From: Akkermansiaceae bacterium
GTDB lineage: Bacteria; Verrucomicrobiota; Verrucomicrobiia; Verrucomicrobiales; Akkermansiaceae
Length of the DNA: 64,000 nt
Direction of reading: 5' to 3'
NCBI GenBank assembly: GCA_029866215.1
Contig: JARWZU010000088.1
Span: 62,001 to 126,000 of the forward strand
The position numbers were made by a program, and so were the translations under genes. Each line of letters begins with the position of its first letter. Within the stretch, counting starts at the first letter, position 1. Positions 1 to 7,999 of the stretch are shown here, in pieces. The notes under the pieces are model-generated. The model ran no database searches. It worked only from the letters and a program-made list of their open reading frames with translations, and was not told where the DNA came from.

Positions 1-728
1 TTGGTGAGCCAATCGTGCCAGCAACTGCGGATGCAATCATAAAAATAGCGCCAACCGTTCACATGGCAGACCTCGTCGCCGTAATGAGTGGGAATCGGAA
101 TCTCACGAAAAACAGCACCCACCCGCAGCATCTGAATCAAAATGTCCGTATCGAAGTGAAAATTGTTGGTATTGTGGTGGAACGGAATTCGCTGAAGCGC
201 ATCGATCCGATAAGCGCGGTAGCCGGTGTGAAATTCGCTGAGGTTCGCACCGACGATCCGATTCTCGAGCCGAGTGAGCACTTGATTACCGATCCATTTG
301 TAAAGCGGCATCCCGCCGGCTAGAGCATCCTTCTTGCGCAACATTCGCGAACCAAGCACCACATCCGCATTCTCCGCGAGAATGGGCGCAAGCATGTCCG
401 GCAACAATTCCGGCGCGTACTGACCATCGCCATGCAGCATCACCACTGCCTGGTAGTTTTCTTGGATTGCAATCTGGTAGCCAAGCTTCTGGTTTCCCCC
501 ATAGCCAAGATTCTTCGGGTTCTTGAGCACCCGCGTCGGGATCGGGCAAGTCAGCGCCGCCTTTTGCCCGATCGCATAAGTCGAATCCGGAGAAGCATCG
601 TCGCTCACGAGAATCTCGCAGTTTGGCGGAAGTCGGTCGTACGGAATACGCCGAAACACGCTTTCAAGATGCGCCTCGGCATTGTAGGCGACGATGAGAA
701 TGAGAGATTTAGGCTCTGGTGGCGTCAT
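1..728 (-). CDS. Family 2 glycosyltransferase, 3' end cut off by the window
   Basis: I read this frame directly from the minus strand; it runs open to the window edge for 242 codons. The N-terminus has the GT-A start LILIVAYNAEAHLESV, then ILVSDDASPDST and NLGYGGNQKLGYQIA. MLHGDGQY stands where the metal-binding DxD usually lies, and VLGSRMLRKKDALAGG follows. This is the pattern of dolichol-phosphate mannose synthase-like GT2 enzymes, which move sugars from nucleotide donors to lipid or polysaccharide acceptors at the inner membrane. Acceptor and donor cannot be read. ATG 728 overlaps the stop of the short minus-strand frame 725-1018 (ATGA). An in-frame ATG at 740 is an alternative start. Family call is firm; specificity is unknown. 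Confidence 0.85.
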   Translation of the reverse strand, partial: MTPPEPKSLILIVAYNAEAHLESVFRRIPYDRLPPNCEILVSDDASPDSTYAIGQKAALTCPIPTRVLKNPKNLGYGGNQKLGYQIAIQENYQAVVMLHGDGQYAPELLPDMLAPILAENADVVLGSRMLRKKDALAGGMPLYKWIGNQVLTRLENRIVGANLSEFHTGYRAYRIDALQRIPFHHNTNNFHFDTDILIQMLRVGAVFREIPIPTHYGDEVCHVNGWRYFYDCIRSCWHDWLT

Positions 729-1018
729 GGGACGGGGCATTCAAGCAGAAATTTCGCATCGCGCCACCCCCGATTTTCGGGTGTAACCTCGGCCGTGCTT
801 GGTCCGACTAGCTTCCAACCCAGAAGACTCCCCACCTCATTCGCAGGGGGAAACCGCCCATGCAGAGTGACATTAGAAATGAGAGCCTTGCCCCTTTGCC
901 TAATACCATCTGATTGCCACAGGCACTCCCCTAATCCTCTTACAATCAGGGAGCCTTGCGCTGTGGACCCCAGTACGGCGGTGACGGGTAGCGGGCGTCT
1001 CAGCAGTTGCAACTCCAA
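725..1018 (-). pseudogene. Short frame, possible C-terminal remnant of a methyltransferase-like gene
   Basis: This frame of up to 97 codons begins only at a TTG and has a TAG stop a few codons upstream. Its stop overlaps the start of the downstream glycosyltransferase (ATGA), as in a real operon junction. The C-terminal half (VGSLLGWKLVGPSTAEVTP, then RDAKFLLECP) reads like the last strands of a class I SAM-dependent methyltransferase, but no SAM-binding motif is present. Upstream DNA to about 1370 shows broken minus-strand frames with stops. I infer the 3' end of a decayed gene. A small functional protein cannot be ruled out. Confidence 0.3.
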
Positions 1019-1370
1019 CCCAAGAGGACCAATCTTGGAACTCTGCTAGGGCCTCTGACTCTTGGACAATGCCAGCATCATGCAGATTTAACGATTGCGG
1101 TTAGCCCCTCATCCTGTAAAACCTCCGCACATGAAGCCTCTGGAGATCCATAAACAACGTACTTCCAGCATCATAGATTTGGACCCCTCCATCCATGCGG
1201 TCTCTTTGCTCGCCTCTGGAACTCAGGCATTGCTAGATAAATTGTACTTTACACACCGAGCCATTGGATTTCGTGACAATCAGGGCCTTCCATTCCATCT
1301 GTTCGAGTCTACTGGCACAACGCACTGAAATACCCGATCAATCGCGCTCATACACCTCAATCATTTTTTC
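1019..1370. other. Intergenic DNA between divergent polysaccharide genes, possibly decayed coding sequence
   Basis: No convincing gene lies here. The 77-codon plus-strand frame at 1095-1328 has no recognisable domain. On the minus strand protein-like stretches are broken by stops in every frame, which fits decay of the gene whose tail may survive at 725-1018. The promoter of the operon starting at 1371 should be here, but I could not pick convincing -35 and -10 boxes. Confidence 0.35.
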
Positions 1371-2093
1371 ATGAAGCTTTCGGTAATTATCCCGGTATAC
1401 AATGAGATCGGATCGGTGGGTGAGGTTCTTGGTATGCTCCTCTCGAAAAAGATCGAGGGTGTTGAAATTGAAATTTTGGTTGTTGAAAGTAACTCCACGG
1501 ATGGATCACGAGAGGTGGTTCAGAGTTTTGGAGGAAAGCAAAATCTTTCGATTATTCTTGAAGAGGTGCCACAAGGCAAAGGTCACGCAGTCCGGACCGG
1601 TCTGGTTGCTGCCACTGGTGATGTAATTCTAATCCAAGATGCGGATCTCGAGTACTCGCTAGATGATTATGAAAAGCTGCTGGAGCCTATTGCTAATGGG
1701 AGATCTGATTTTGTTCTCGGCACGCGTCACACCGAGGGAAATTGGCACATGCGTAAATTTAAATCTGCAAATCATTTGGCTTTTTTCATGAATCTTGCGC
1801 ACTGGAGTTTCACATGGCTTCTGAATCAATCGCTCAAGACGAACATGTCCGACCCGTTCACGATGTTCAAGGTTTTTAGGAAATCGTGCATCGATAACCT
1901 TGAATTTGAGTGCAATCGTTTTGATTTCGATTGGGAGCTTGTCATCAAGTTAGTTCGCGCCGACTTCAAACCTTTGGAGATTCCGATTTCATATCAGTCC
2001 AGGGATTTCAAAGAAGGTAAAAAAGTAAGCATGTGGAAAGACCCGCCCATGTGGATGAAGGCGTGGTTCAAATATGCAATTCTTGGAAAGTGA
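1371..2093 (+). CDS. Family 2 glycosyltransferase (DPM1/dolichol-phosphate sugar synthase type)
   Basis: A 240-residue GT-A fold glycosyltransferase that starts MKLSVIIPVYNE, followed by EILVVESNSTDGSREVV. The DxD motif is in LIQDADLEYSLDDYEKLL (about residues 90-107), preceded by QGKGHAVRTGL, and VLGTRHTEG follows. Length and motifs match soluble or peripheral enzymes that load a sugar onto a polyprenyl phosphate or a growing glycan on the cytoplasmic face. First gene of the plus-strand operon that runs to 10531, 3 bases before a methyltransferase. The AT content is higher than in the housekeeping genes of this window, as is common for polysaccharide loci. Donor and acceptor are unknown. Confidence 0.88.
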   Translation: MKLSVIIPVYNEIGSVGEVLGMLLSKKIEGVEIEILVVESNSTDGSREVVQSFGGKQNLSIILEEVPQGKGHAVRTGLVAATGDVILIQDADLEYSLDDYEKLLEPIANGRSDFVLGTRHTEGNWHMRKFKSANHLAFFMNLAHWSFTWLLNQSLKTNMSDPFTMFKVFRKSCIDNLEFECNRFDFDWELVIKLVRADFKPLEIPISYQSRDFKEGKKVSMWKDPPMWMKAWFKYAILGK

Positions 2094-2096
2094 AAT

Positions 2097-2828
2097 ATGA
2101 GCACAAGTTTATCAGGATCAAAGTGGCCCAAGCAAATCAGCGAATTATCCGAAGCCGATCAACGGATTTCGGATGATTTCATGAATTACTGGTTAAGCAT
2201 TCTTCCCAACAAGTACGGTGCAATCGAATCTTTCAATCACGGATTTCCTGCATCGATACGACCTGATGGCTTCTTGAGAACATTGGAGATTGGAGCGGGG
2301 AGGTGTGAGCATCTTGCTTACGAAAAACTGACCCCAGAGCAAAGGAGTGGCTATCATGCGGTCGAGTTTCGCTCCAATATTGCGGAGGCCATTCGAAAGC
2401 GTTTTCCGGACATTCATGTGGTGGAGGCGGATTGCCAAAAACGCATGGATTTTCCTGATGGGCATTTCGACCGGGTTCTTGCCATCCATGTTTTGGAGCA
2501 TCTGCCGGATTTGCCCGCAGCGCTCAAGGAAGCCCATCGTCTTCTCAACCCCGAAAAAGGCGTTTTGGTATTTGTCATTCCGTGCATAGGTGGCTTGGTG
2601 TATCGTTTCGCACAAACCATTTCCGCAGCTAGGATATTCAAGAAAAGATATGGTCGGCCTTATTCTTGGTTTATTGACAGAGAGCACATCAATTCACCGA
2701 ATGAGGTTTTTGAAGAAGTAGAAAAGTTTTTCTTTATCAATAAAAAACGAGGATTTCCTTCATTTTCCTCATTGTTGCATTTGAACTTTTGCATCGCTGC
2801 GGTTGCGCGGCCAAAATCATTGACATGA
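2097..2828 (+). CDS. Class I SAM-dependent methyltransferase
   Basis: A 243-residue protein with the Rossmann-type SAM-binding loop LRTLEIGAGRCEHLAY (about residues 60-75). An acidic strand end follows in HAVEFRSNIAEAIRKRF, then VVEADCQKRMDFPDGHFDRV and AIHVLEHLPDLPAALKEAHR, the usual motif II/III of Methyltransf_11. It probably methylates a sugar or nucleotide-sugar, or caps a glycan, given its place between a glycosyltransferase and an epimerase; the substrate is not visible. Its stop codon overlaps the ATG of the next gene (ATGA at 2825-2828), which suggests translational coupling. Confidence 0.88.
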   Translation: MSTSLSGSKWPKQISELSEADQRISDDFMNYWLSILPNKYGAIESFNHGFPASIRPDGFLRTLEIGAGRCEHLAYEKLTPEQRSGYHAVEFRSNIAEAIRKRFPDIHVVEADCQKRMDFPDGHFDRVLAIHVLEHLPDLPAALKEAHRLLNPEKGVLVFVIPCIGGLVYRFAQTISAARIFKKRYGRPYSWFIDREHINSPNEVFEEVEKFFFINKKRGFPSFSSLLHLNFCIAAVARPKSLT

Positions 2829-3781
2829 AATCAGTCTTTGTTACCGGTTGTGCCGGATTTATTGGAAGTAACCTTGTTGACCGACTTCTTGCGGATGGGT
2901 GTCAGGTTGTAGGTTGGGACAATTTTTCAACAGGCCAAGAGCTTTTTCTGTCTGCAGCAAAAGACAACGAGTCCTTTCGACTGGTGGAGGGAGACAATTT
3001 GAATCTTCCTGCATTGACCGAGGCCATGGCGGGTTGTGACACGGTCATCCATCTCGCGGCGAATGCCGATGTTCGTTTTGGGCTGGAGCATCCCGGAAAG
3101 GATTTGCAGCAAAATACGATCGCCACATTCCACATACTCGAAGCCATGCGGGCGAATGGCATCAGGCGCATTGCATTCAGTTCTACAGGAAGTGTTTATG
3201 GCGAAGCGGTAGTGATCCCCACGCCGGAGAACGCGTCATTTCCTATCCAGACTTCGCTTTACGGTGCGTCGAAAGCGGCCTGCGAAGGTCTGATCCAATC
3301 GTATTGCGAGGGCTATGGTTTTGAAGGCTATATCTTCCGTTTCGTATCAATCCTTGGGGAGCGCTACACACATGGGCATGTGATCGATTTTTATCGCCAG
3401 TTGCAGGAGCACCCAGAATTTTTGAATGTGCTCGGAGATGGATCACAGCGCAAATCCTATCTCTATGTACAGGACTGCATTAATGCGGTCTGCCATGTCG
3501 TAAACAGCGCGACGGCCAAGGATGCTAAGCATGGAGTCCAAATTTACAATCTCGGCACGGATGGGTTTTGCCAAGTGAACGATTCGATCCGCTGGATTTG
3601 TGATGAAATAGGCTTGAAGCCCGAGATCCGATACTCTGGCGGTGACCGAGGATGGGTGGGTGACAATCCGTTCATTTACCTCGATACTCAAAAGATCCGC
3701 TCGACGGGTTGGATGCCTACATTGACGATTGAGCAGGCGGTTAGAGCGACTGTGAGTTGGTTGCGGGAGGAGAGCTTCTAG
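2825..3781 (+). CDS. NAD-dependent sugar epimerase/dehydratase (extended SDR, UDP-glucose 4-epimerase-like)
   Basis: An extended short-chain dehydrogenase of 318 residues. The nucleotide-binding motif VTGCAGFIGSNLVDRLL is at the N-terminus, followed by GWDNFSTG and VIHLAANADVRFG. The catalytic serine region is FSSTGSVYGE and the YxxxK pair is SLYGASKAACEG. C-terminal LNVLGDGSQRKSYLYVQDC is typical of GalE-like epimerases acting on nucleotide sugars. I chose ATG 2825 because it gives the canonical start right before the Rossmann motif and a 4-base overlap with the methyltransferase. In this operon it may epimerise or dehydrate the heptose or another nucleotide-sugar. Substrate is inferred only. 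Confidence 0.85.
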   Translation: MKSVFVTGCAGFIGSNLVDRLLADGCQVVGWDNFSTGQELFLSAAKDNESFRLVEGDNLNLPALTEAMAGCDTVIHLAANADVRFGLEHPGKDLQQNTIATFHILEAMRANGIRRIAFSSTGSVYGEAVVIPTPENASFPIQTSLYGASKAACEGLIQSYCEGYGFEGYIFRFVSILGERYTHGHVIDFYRQLQEHPEFLNVLGDGSQRKSYLYVQDCINAVCHVVNSATAKDAKHGVQIYNLGTDGFCQVNDSIRWICDEIGLKPEIRYSGGDRGWVGDNPFIYLDTQKIRSTGWMPTLTIEQAVRATVSWLREESF

Positions 3782-3833
3782 CAGAAATCAGAATTTTCGG
3801 GGTTTCTCACTTCAAATTCGACAGGCTGGAAAA

Positions 3834-5102
3834 ATGAAAATTGTAGTTTTTGGACTTTGGCACTTGGGCTCGGTTACTGCAGCCTGCGCTGCGGTGGAAC
3901 ATGATGTGGTGGGCTTAGACCTTAACGATATAACGGTCGGTGACTTATGCCAAGGCAAGGCTCCTTTGTTTGAGCCAGGCTTGAATGAGTTGATCACCGA
4001 ACGAATTGCGAGCGGTAGGTTGTCATTTACGAGCCATCCTGATGATGCCTGCCGCGAAGCCGATTTGCTTTGGGCATGCCACGACATCCCGGTAAACGAA
4101 AATGACGAGCCCGATTGCGAATTCCTTTTTGAACAAATGCGGCGGGTAGCTTCAGCCATGACGCCGGGGAAGCTGGTGCTGGTTTCTTCCCAAGTGCCGG
4201 TGGGAACATGTGCGAAGCTAGAGCTGGAGTTTCCCTTGTTGCGCTTTGCATGCTCCCCAGAGAATCTGCGCTTGGGCAAAGCGATCGAGGCATATCAAAA
4301 CCCTGCCCGCGTGGTGGTGGGGACGCGTTTTGATGCCGATAAAGAAACGATTCGCGCCGTATTTGGAACGTTAGGGGATCGCATTCTTTTTATGCGAACC
4401 GAGTCGGCGGAAATGCTCAAACACGCCCTCAATAGCTTTCTTGCTGCCTCTATTAGCTTCATCAATGAAATTGGCCGCTTGTGTGAGCAAACCGGAGCGG
4501 ATGCCGCTGAGGTTTCTGTTGGGCTGAAGAGTGAGCCGCGCATCGGGCCCGGTGCTTTTCTCTCGGCAGGTGGCCCCTTTGCGGGTGGTACGCTGGCGAG
4601 GGATGTCACCGCCCTCACTCAGATTGCTGCCGAGCACGGAACTTCACTTGCTTTGATTCCGGCCATCAAAGCTAGCAACGATCGGCACAAGAAATGGGCG
4701 TTCGAGCGTCTGCGAGCGCAGCATGGCGACCTCGAAGGCAAAACGATCGCCATACTTGGCCTGACCTACAAGCCGGGCACAAGCACACTTCGCCGCAGTG
4801 CTGCGCTGGAGCTTGCGCGCGACCTTTTGCTGGCAGGCTCAACGGTAAAGGCCTTTGATCCGATAATCACAAAAATGCCTGCGGAATTCGACGGGATTCG
4901 CCTCGAAGAAAGCCTCCGCAAAGCGCTCGAGAATGCCGATGCGGCGGTCATTTGCACCGAGTGGCCTGAGTTCCGAACTGCGGATTGGAGCGAACTCGTG
5001 CCAATCATGAGCAATGCTCTCATCGTGGATGCGAACCGGTTTTTGGATTCTGCTTTGAATGGCTTATCAAATGTGAAACATGCCTCAGTGGGAAGAATTT
5101 GA
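3834..5102 (+). CDS. Nucleotide-sugar dehydrogenase homologue lacking the catalytic Cys
   Basis: A 422-residue member of the UDP-glucose/GDP-mannose dehydrogenase family. The N-terminal NAD-binding motif is VVFGLWHLGSVTAACAA, residues SSQVPVGTC (118-126) form the substrate loop, and the central helix EMLKHALNSFLAASISFINE keeps the family Lys196 and Asn200. The C-terminal NDP-binding domain has AILGLTYKPGTSTLRRS. The usual GGSCFPKD box is replaced by GGTLARD (251-257), so the catalytic Cys is gone. The usual FLREG glutamate is also changed (PENLRLGKA). The two-step oxidation of a 6-OH to a carboxylate needs that Cys. The protein is therefore unlikely to be an ordinary UDP-glucose dehydrogenase; it might do a single-step redox or epimerase reaction. 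Family firm, reaction unknown. Confidence 0.85.
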   Translation: MKIVVFGLWHLGSVTAACAAVEHDVVGLDLNDITVGDLCQGKAPLFEPGLNELITERIASGRLSFTSHPDDACREADLLWACHDIPVNENDEPDCEFLFEQMRRVASAMTPGKLVLVSSQVPVGTCAKLELEFPLLRFACSPENLRLGKAIEAYQNPARVVVGTRFDADKETIRAVFGTLGDRILFMRTESAEMLKHALNSFLAASISFINEIGRLCEQTGADAAEVSVGLKSEPRIGPGAFLSAGGPFAGGTLARDVTALTQIAAEHGTSLALIPAIKASNDRHKKWAFERLRAQHGDLEGKTIAILGLTYKPGTSTLRRSAALELARDLLLAGSTVKAFDPIITKMPAEFDGIRLEESLRKALENADAAVICTEWPEFRTADWSELVPIMSNALIVDANRFLDSALNGLSNVKHASVGRI

Positions 5103-5104
5103 GC

Positions 5105-5980
5105 ATGCACTTGGAAAACATCAATGCTATCGTAACTGGAGCCAGCATGGGTCTCGGGAAAACCATCGCAGACGCTTTTTTGATGGCTGGGGCCAATGTC
5201 TTTATATGCGCCAGAAGTGAAGCCCAACTCCTCGAAACCCAAGCCGAGCTCGCGGCAAAACATCCGCAGCGCAAAGTGTTTGCCCAAACTTGCGATGTAT
5301 CGAGTGAAAATGATGTGAAAGCTCTGTTTTTCAAGGTATTTCAAGAATTTGAACAAGTTCACTCATTGGTCTTGAATGCCGGTATTTATGGCCCGATGGG
5401 ATCTCTTGAGACCGTTGATCTTGATGAATGGCGCAGGGCAATGGACATCAACCTCTACGGCGTCTTGTTGCCATGCCGAGTCGCGATTCCCCATTTTAAG
5501 ACTTCGGGTCGTGGCAAAATCGTCATTCTCAGTGGAGGAGGCGCAACGAATCCGCTGCCAAATATCAGCGCATACGCCACATCCAAGGCGGCTGTTGTAA
5601 GGCTGATGGAAACTCTATCCTTGGAGTTAAAAGATTTTCACATCGACATCAATGCCATTGCGCCGGGAGCTCTCGCCACGCGGATGATGGATGAGGTGTT
5701 GTCCGCCGGGCCAGAAAAAGTGGGACAGGAATTTTTCCAAAAAAACATCCAGTGGAAAAAAGATGGTGGAACACCGATGGAGCTCGCGGCCAACCTAGCG
5801 GTTTTTCTTTCTGGCATCGAAAGCGATGGCATCACCGGCAAGCTCATCAGCGCGCAATGGGATCCTTGGGAATCGCTTCACCATTATCTCGAAGACCTGA
5901 TAAAAACCGATGTTTACACGCTCCGCCGCATCACGCCCAAGGATCGCGGCATGACATGGGACCCCAAGGCTGGCTTGTGA
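5105..5980 (+). CDS. Short-chain dehydrogenase/reductase
   Basis: A classical SDR of 291 residues with the cofactor motif TGASMGLGKTIADAF, the NAG motif in LVLNAGIYGPMG, and the catalytic YATSK (AYATSKAAVVRLME). A serine in IVILSGGGATNP lies 14 residues before the Tyr. An unusual C-terminal tail of about 45 residues contains WDPWESLHHYLEDL. ATG 5105 is chosen because it directly precedes the Rossmann strand and sits 2 bases after the upstream stop; longer frames begin inside the previous gene. It probably oxidises or reduces a sugar hydroxyl or keto group in the heptose-modifying branch of the operon. Neither substrate nor NAD/NADP preference is certain. Confidence 0.85.
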   Translation: MHLENINAIVTGASMGLGKTIADAFLMAGANVFICARSEAQLLETQAELAAKHPQRKVFAQTCDVSSENDVKALFFKVFQEFEQVHSLVLNAGIYGPMGSLETVDLDEWRRAMDINLYGVLLPCRVAIPHFKTSGRGKIVILSGGGATNPLPNISAYATSKAAVVRLMETLSLELKDFHIDINAIAPGALATRMMDEVLSAGPEKVGQEFFQKNIQWKKDGGTPMELAANLAVFLSGIESDGITGKLISAQWDPWESLHHYLEDLIKTDVYTLRRITPKDRGMTWDPKAGL

Positions 5981-6029
5981 TCTCTGGCGTGTTTATTCTG
6001 TCCAAAACTTAAGGTACGTAGAAATTCAT

Positions 6030-7022
6030 ATGAAAATAACATTCGCAATCATCGGCTGTGGTTTGATTGGTAACAAGCGGGCAGCGACCATACCCGAAGG
6101 TGCGCTTGCCGTGGCTTGCGATACTGACTTTTCCCGCGCCGAGGCTTTTGCAAATCGGTTTCCCGGATGTGTGGCGCTCGCCGATCCGCTCGCCACCGTG
6201 CGCCGTGAAGATGTCGATGCTGTCATCGTCTGCACGCCCAATCATCTGCTCGCGCCGATCGCACTAGAGGCATTGCGACACGGCAAGCACATCCTCGTCG
6301 AGAAACCCGCGGGCATCGGCCTAGAAGAAGTTGAGGCACTTACCCACATGGCCAAGGCGGCCAATCTCAAGGCACGGGTGGGTTTCAATCACCGCTACCA
6401 CCCAGCCTTTCAGAAGGCGCGGGAAATATTTGAATCCGGTGTCCTTGGTCCGCTCATGCATATTCGTGCACGTTACGGACACGGTGGGCGCATTGGCTAT
6501 GACCGTGAGTGGCGGGCCAATCCAGCGCTCTCCGGCGGTGGGGAGTTGATCGACCAAGGTGTGCATCTCATCGATCTTTCGCGTTGGTTCCTCGGCGAAT
6601 TCCAAACAGTCGAAGGCCACGCCACAACGAGTTTTTGGGACATGGAGGTGGACGACAACGCCTTCCTCAGCCTGCGCACGGCGGCCGGCCAAACCGCTTG
6701 GCTACACGCGAGCTGCACCGAGTGGAAGAATCTTTTTTCGTTTGAGATTTTCGCGCGCGACGGAAAAATCCAGATCGACGGCCTCGGCGGTAGCTACGGA
6801 ACTGAGCGGCTTACATTTTATAAAATGCTTCCGCAAATGGGCCCGCCTGAAACAACCTGCTGGGAGTATCCAAGGGGTGATGAATCATGGGCTTGCGAGA
6901 TTCGCGAGTTCATGCGTGACATTGCGGAGGACCGTACGCCATCACCAAGCATCGCCGATGCTGCAAAAGCGCTCGAAATTGTCCGCACCATCTGCCGCAA
7001 ATCCCAAAAACCCGCACCATGA
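6030..7022 (+). CDS. Gfo/Idh/MocA family oxidoreductase
   Basis: A 330-residue NAD(P)-dependent sugar oxidoreductase. The Rossmann motif FAIIGCGLIGNKRAATIP is at the N-terminus, then DAVIVCTPNHLLAPIALEAL and HILVEKPAG (the family EKP lysine). The catalytic DxxxH is in DQGVHLIDLSRW (about residues 174-185). It likely interconverts hydroxyl and keto groups of a nucleotide-sugar or sugar phosphate. Its stop overlaps the ATG of the heptose kinase gene (ATGA, 7019-7022), which ties it to the GDP-heptose pathway. Position between the SDR and the kinase suggests a role in modifying the heptose; this is inference from context. Confidence 0.87.
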   Translation: MKITFAIIGCGLIGNKRAATIPEGALAVACDTDFSRAEAFANRFPGCVALADPLATVRREDVDAVIVCTPNHLLAPIALEALRHGKHILVEKPAGIGLEEVEALTHMAKAANLKARVGFNHRYHPAFQKAREIFESGVLGPLMHIRARYGHGGRIGYDREWRANPALSGGGELIDQGVHLIDLSRWFLGEFQTVEGHATTSFWDMEVDDNAFLSLRTAAGQTAWLHASCTEWKNLFSFEIFARDGKIQIDGLGGSYGTERLTFYKMLPQMGPPETTCWEYPRGDESWACEIREFMRDIAEDRTPSPSIADAAKALEIVRTICRKSQKPAP

Positions 7023-7999
7023 TTATTACCCGATCCCCACTTCGTATTAGCCTCGGCGGAGGAGGCACCGACCTTGCCAGCTACTACGAAGCGCATGGTG
7101 GATTCCTCATCGCCGGAGCCATCGACAAATACATTTACATCACCCTGCACGAGACGTTCATCGAGGAGCTGATCATCAAATATTCCAAGCTGGAGCGCGT
7201 TGCAAGCGCCTCGCAGATTGAGCATCCGATCATCCGCGAAGCCTTCGCCATGCTCGGCATCGAGCGCACCAACCTCGAGATGACATCCATGGCCGACATC
7301 CCCGCCGGCACAGGGCTTGGATCTTCGGGTAGTTTCACTACCGCATTGCTTAAGGCGCTTTACGCTTGGAAGCGTGACATCGTGCATCCCCACGAACTCG
7401 CCGAACAGGCCTGCGAAATTGAGATTGGCAGACTACACGAGCCGATTGGCAAACAGGACCAATACATTTCAGCTTATGGCGGCATCACCTGTTTCAAGTT
7501 TCTGCCCGGGGGAAAAGTTGAGGCTTGGCCCCTCAAAATTTCGGAAGAGACCCTCTACAATCTTGAGGACAATTTGCTATTGTTCTTCACTGGCTATTCC
7601 CGCTCTGCCTCGGTTATTCTGCAAGAGCAAGATACCAAGAGCAAGGCGGCGGACGCCTCCATGGTTGAGAATCTTCATTTCGTCAAAGACCTTGGCTTGC
7701 AAAGTCAGTACGCACTTGAAACTGGCAATTTAAAAGAATTTGCGAGTTTGATGGATGTGCATTGGCAACGCAAAAAAGAGCGTTCAGGTGGCATGACCAA
7801 CGCAAAGATCAACGAGTGGTATGATCTTGCGTTGGCAAACGGTGCGCTCGGCGGCAAACTCATCGGCGCGGGCGGAGGCGGCTTCCTGATGTTTTATGCC
7901 GATAACAAGATGAAGTTGCGGCATGCGATGCACGGTGCTGGTTTAAAGGAGGTGCGTTTTCGTTTCGACTTTGAGGGAACCAAACTCCTGAACTCGTGA
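7019..7999 (+). CDS. hddA: GHMP kinase, D-glycero-D-manno-heptose 7-phosphate kinase type (HddA-like)
   Basis: A 326-residue GHMP-fold kinase with all three motifs: RSPLRISLGGGGTDLASYYE near the N-terminus, the ATP loop PAGTGLGSSGSFTTALLKAL, and the C-terminal KLIGAGGGGFLMFYAD. Known HddA/WcbL enzymes phosphorylate D-glycero-D-manno-heptose 7-phosphate at C1 with ATP, giving the 1,7-bisphosphate. The assignment to heptose rests on neighbours: GmhB- and HddC-like domains in the next gene and a GmhA-like isomerase after that. Overlaps its upstream neighbour by 4 bases and the next start by 4 bases (GTGA). Confidence 0.85.
   Translation: MIITRSPLRISLGGGGTDLASYYEAHGGFLIAGAIDKYIYITLHETFIEELIIKYSKLERVASASQIEHPIIREAFAMLGIERTNLEMTSMADIPAGTGLGSSGSFTTALLKALYAWKRDIVHPHELAEQACEIEIGRLHEPIGKQDQYISAYGGITCFKFLPGGKVEAWPLKISEETLYNLEDNLLLFFTGYSRSASVILQEQDTKSKAADASMVENLHFVKDLGLQSQYALETGNLKEFASLMDVHWQRKKERSGGMTNAKINEWYDLALANGALGGKLIGAGGGGFLMFYADNKMKLRHAMHGAGLKEVRFRFDFEGTKLLNS

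Noticed and set aside
15-323. 102-codon plus-strand open frame
   Set aside because: It is antisense to the glycosyltransferase that reads cleanly on the minus strand, and has no domain of its own.
3834-5102. Plain UDP-glucose 6-dehydrogenase call
   Set aside because: The catalytic Cys box and the conserved Glu are absent, unlike the true enzyme at 60754.
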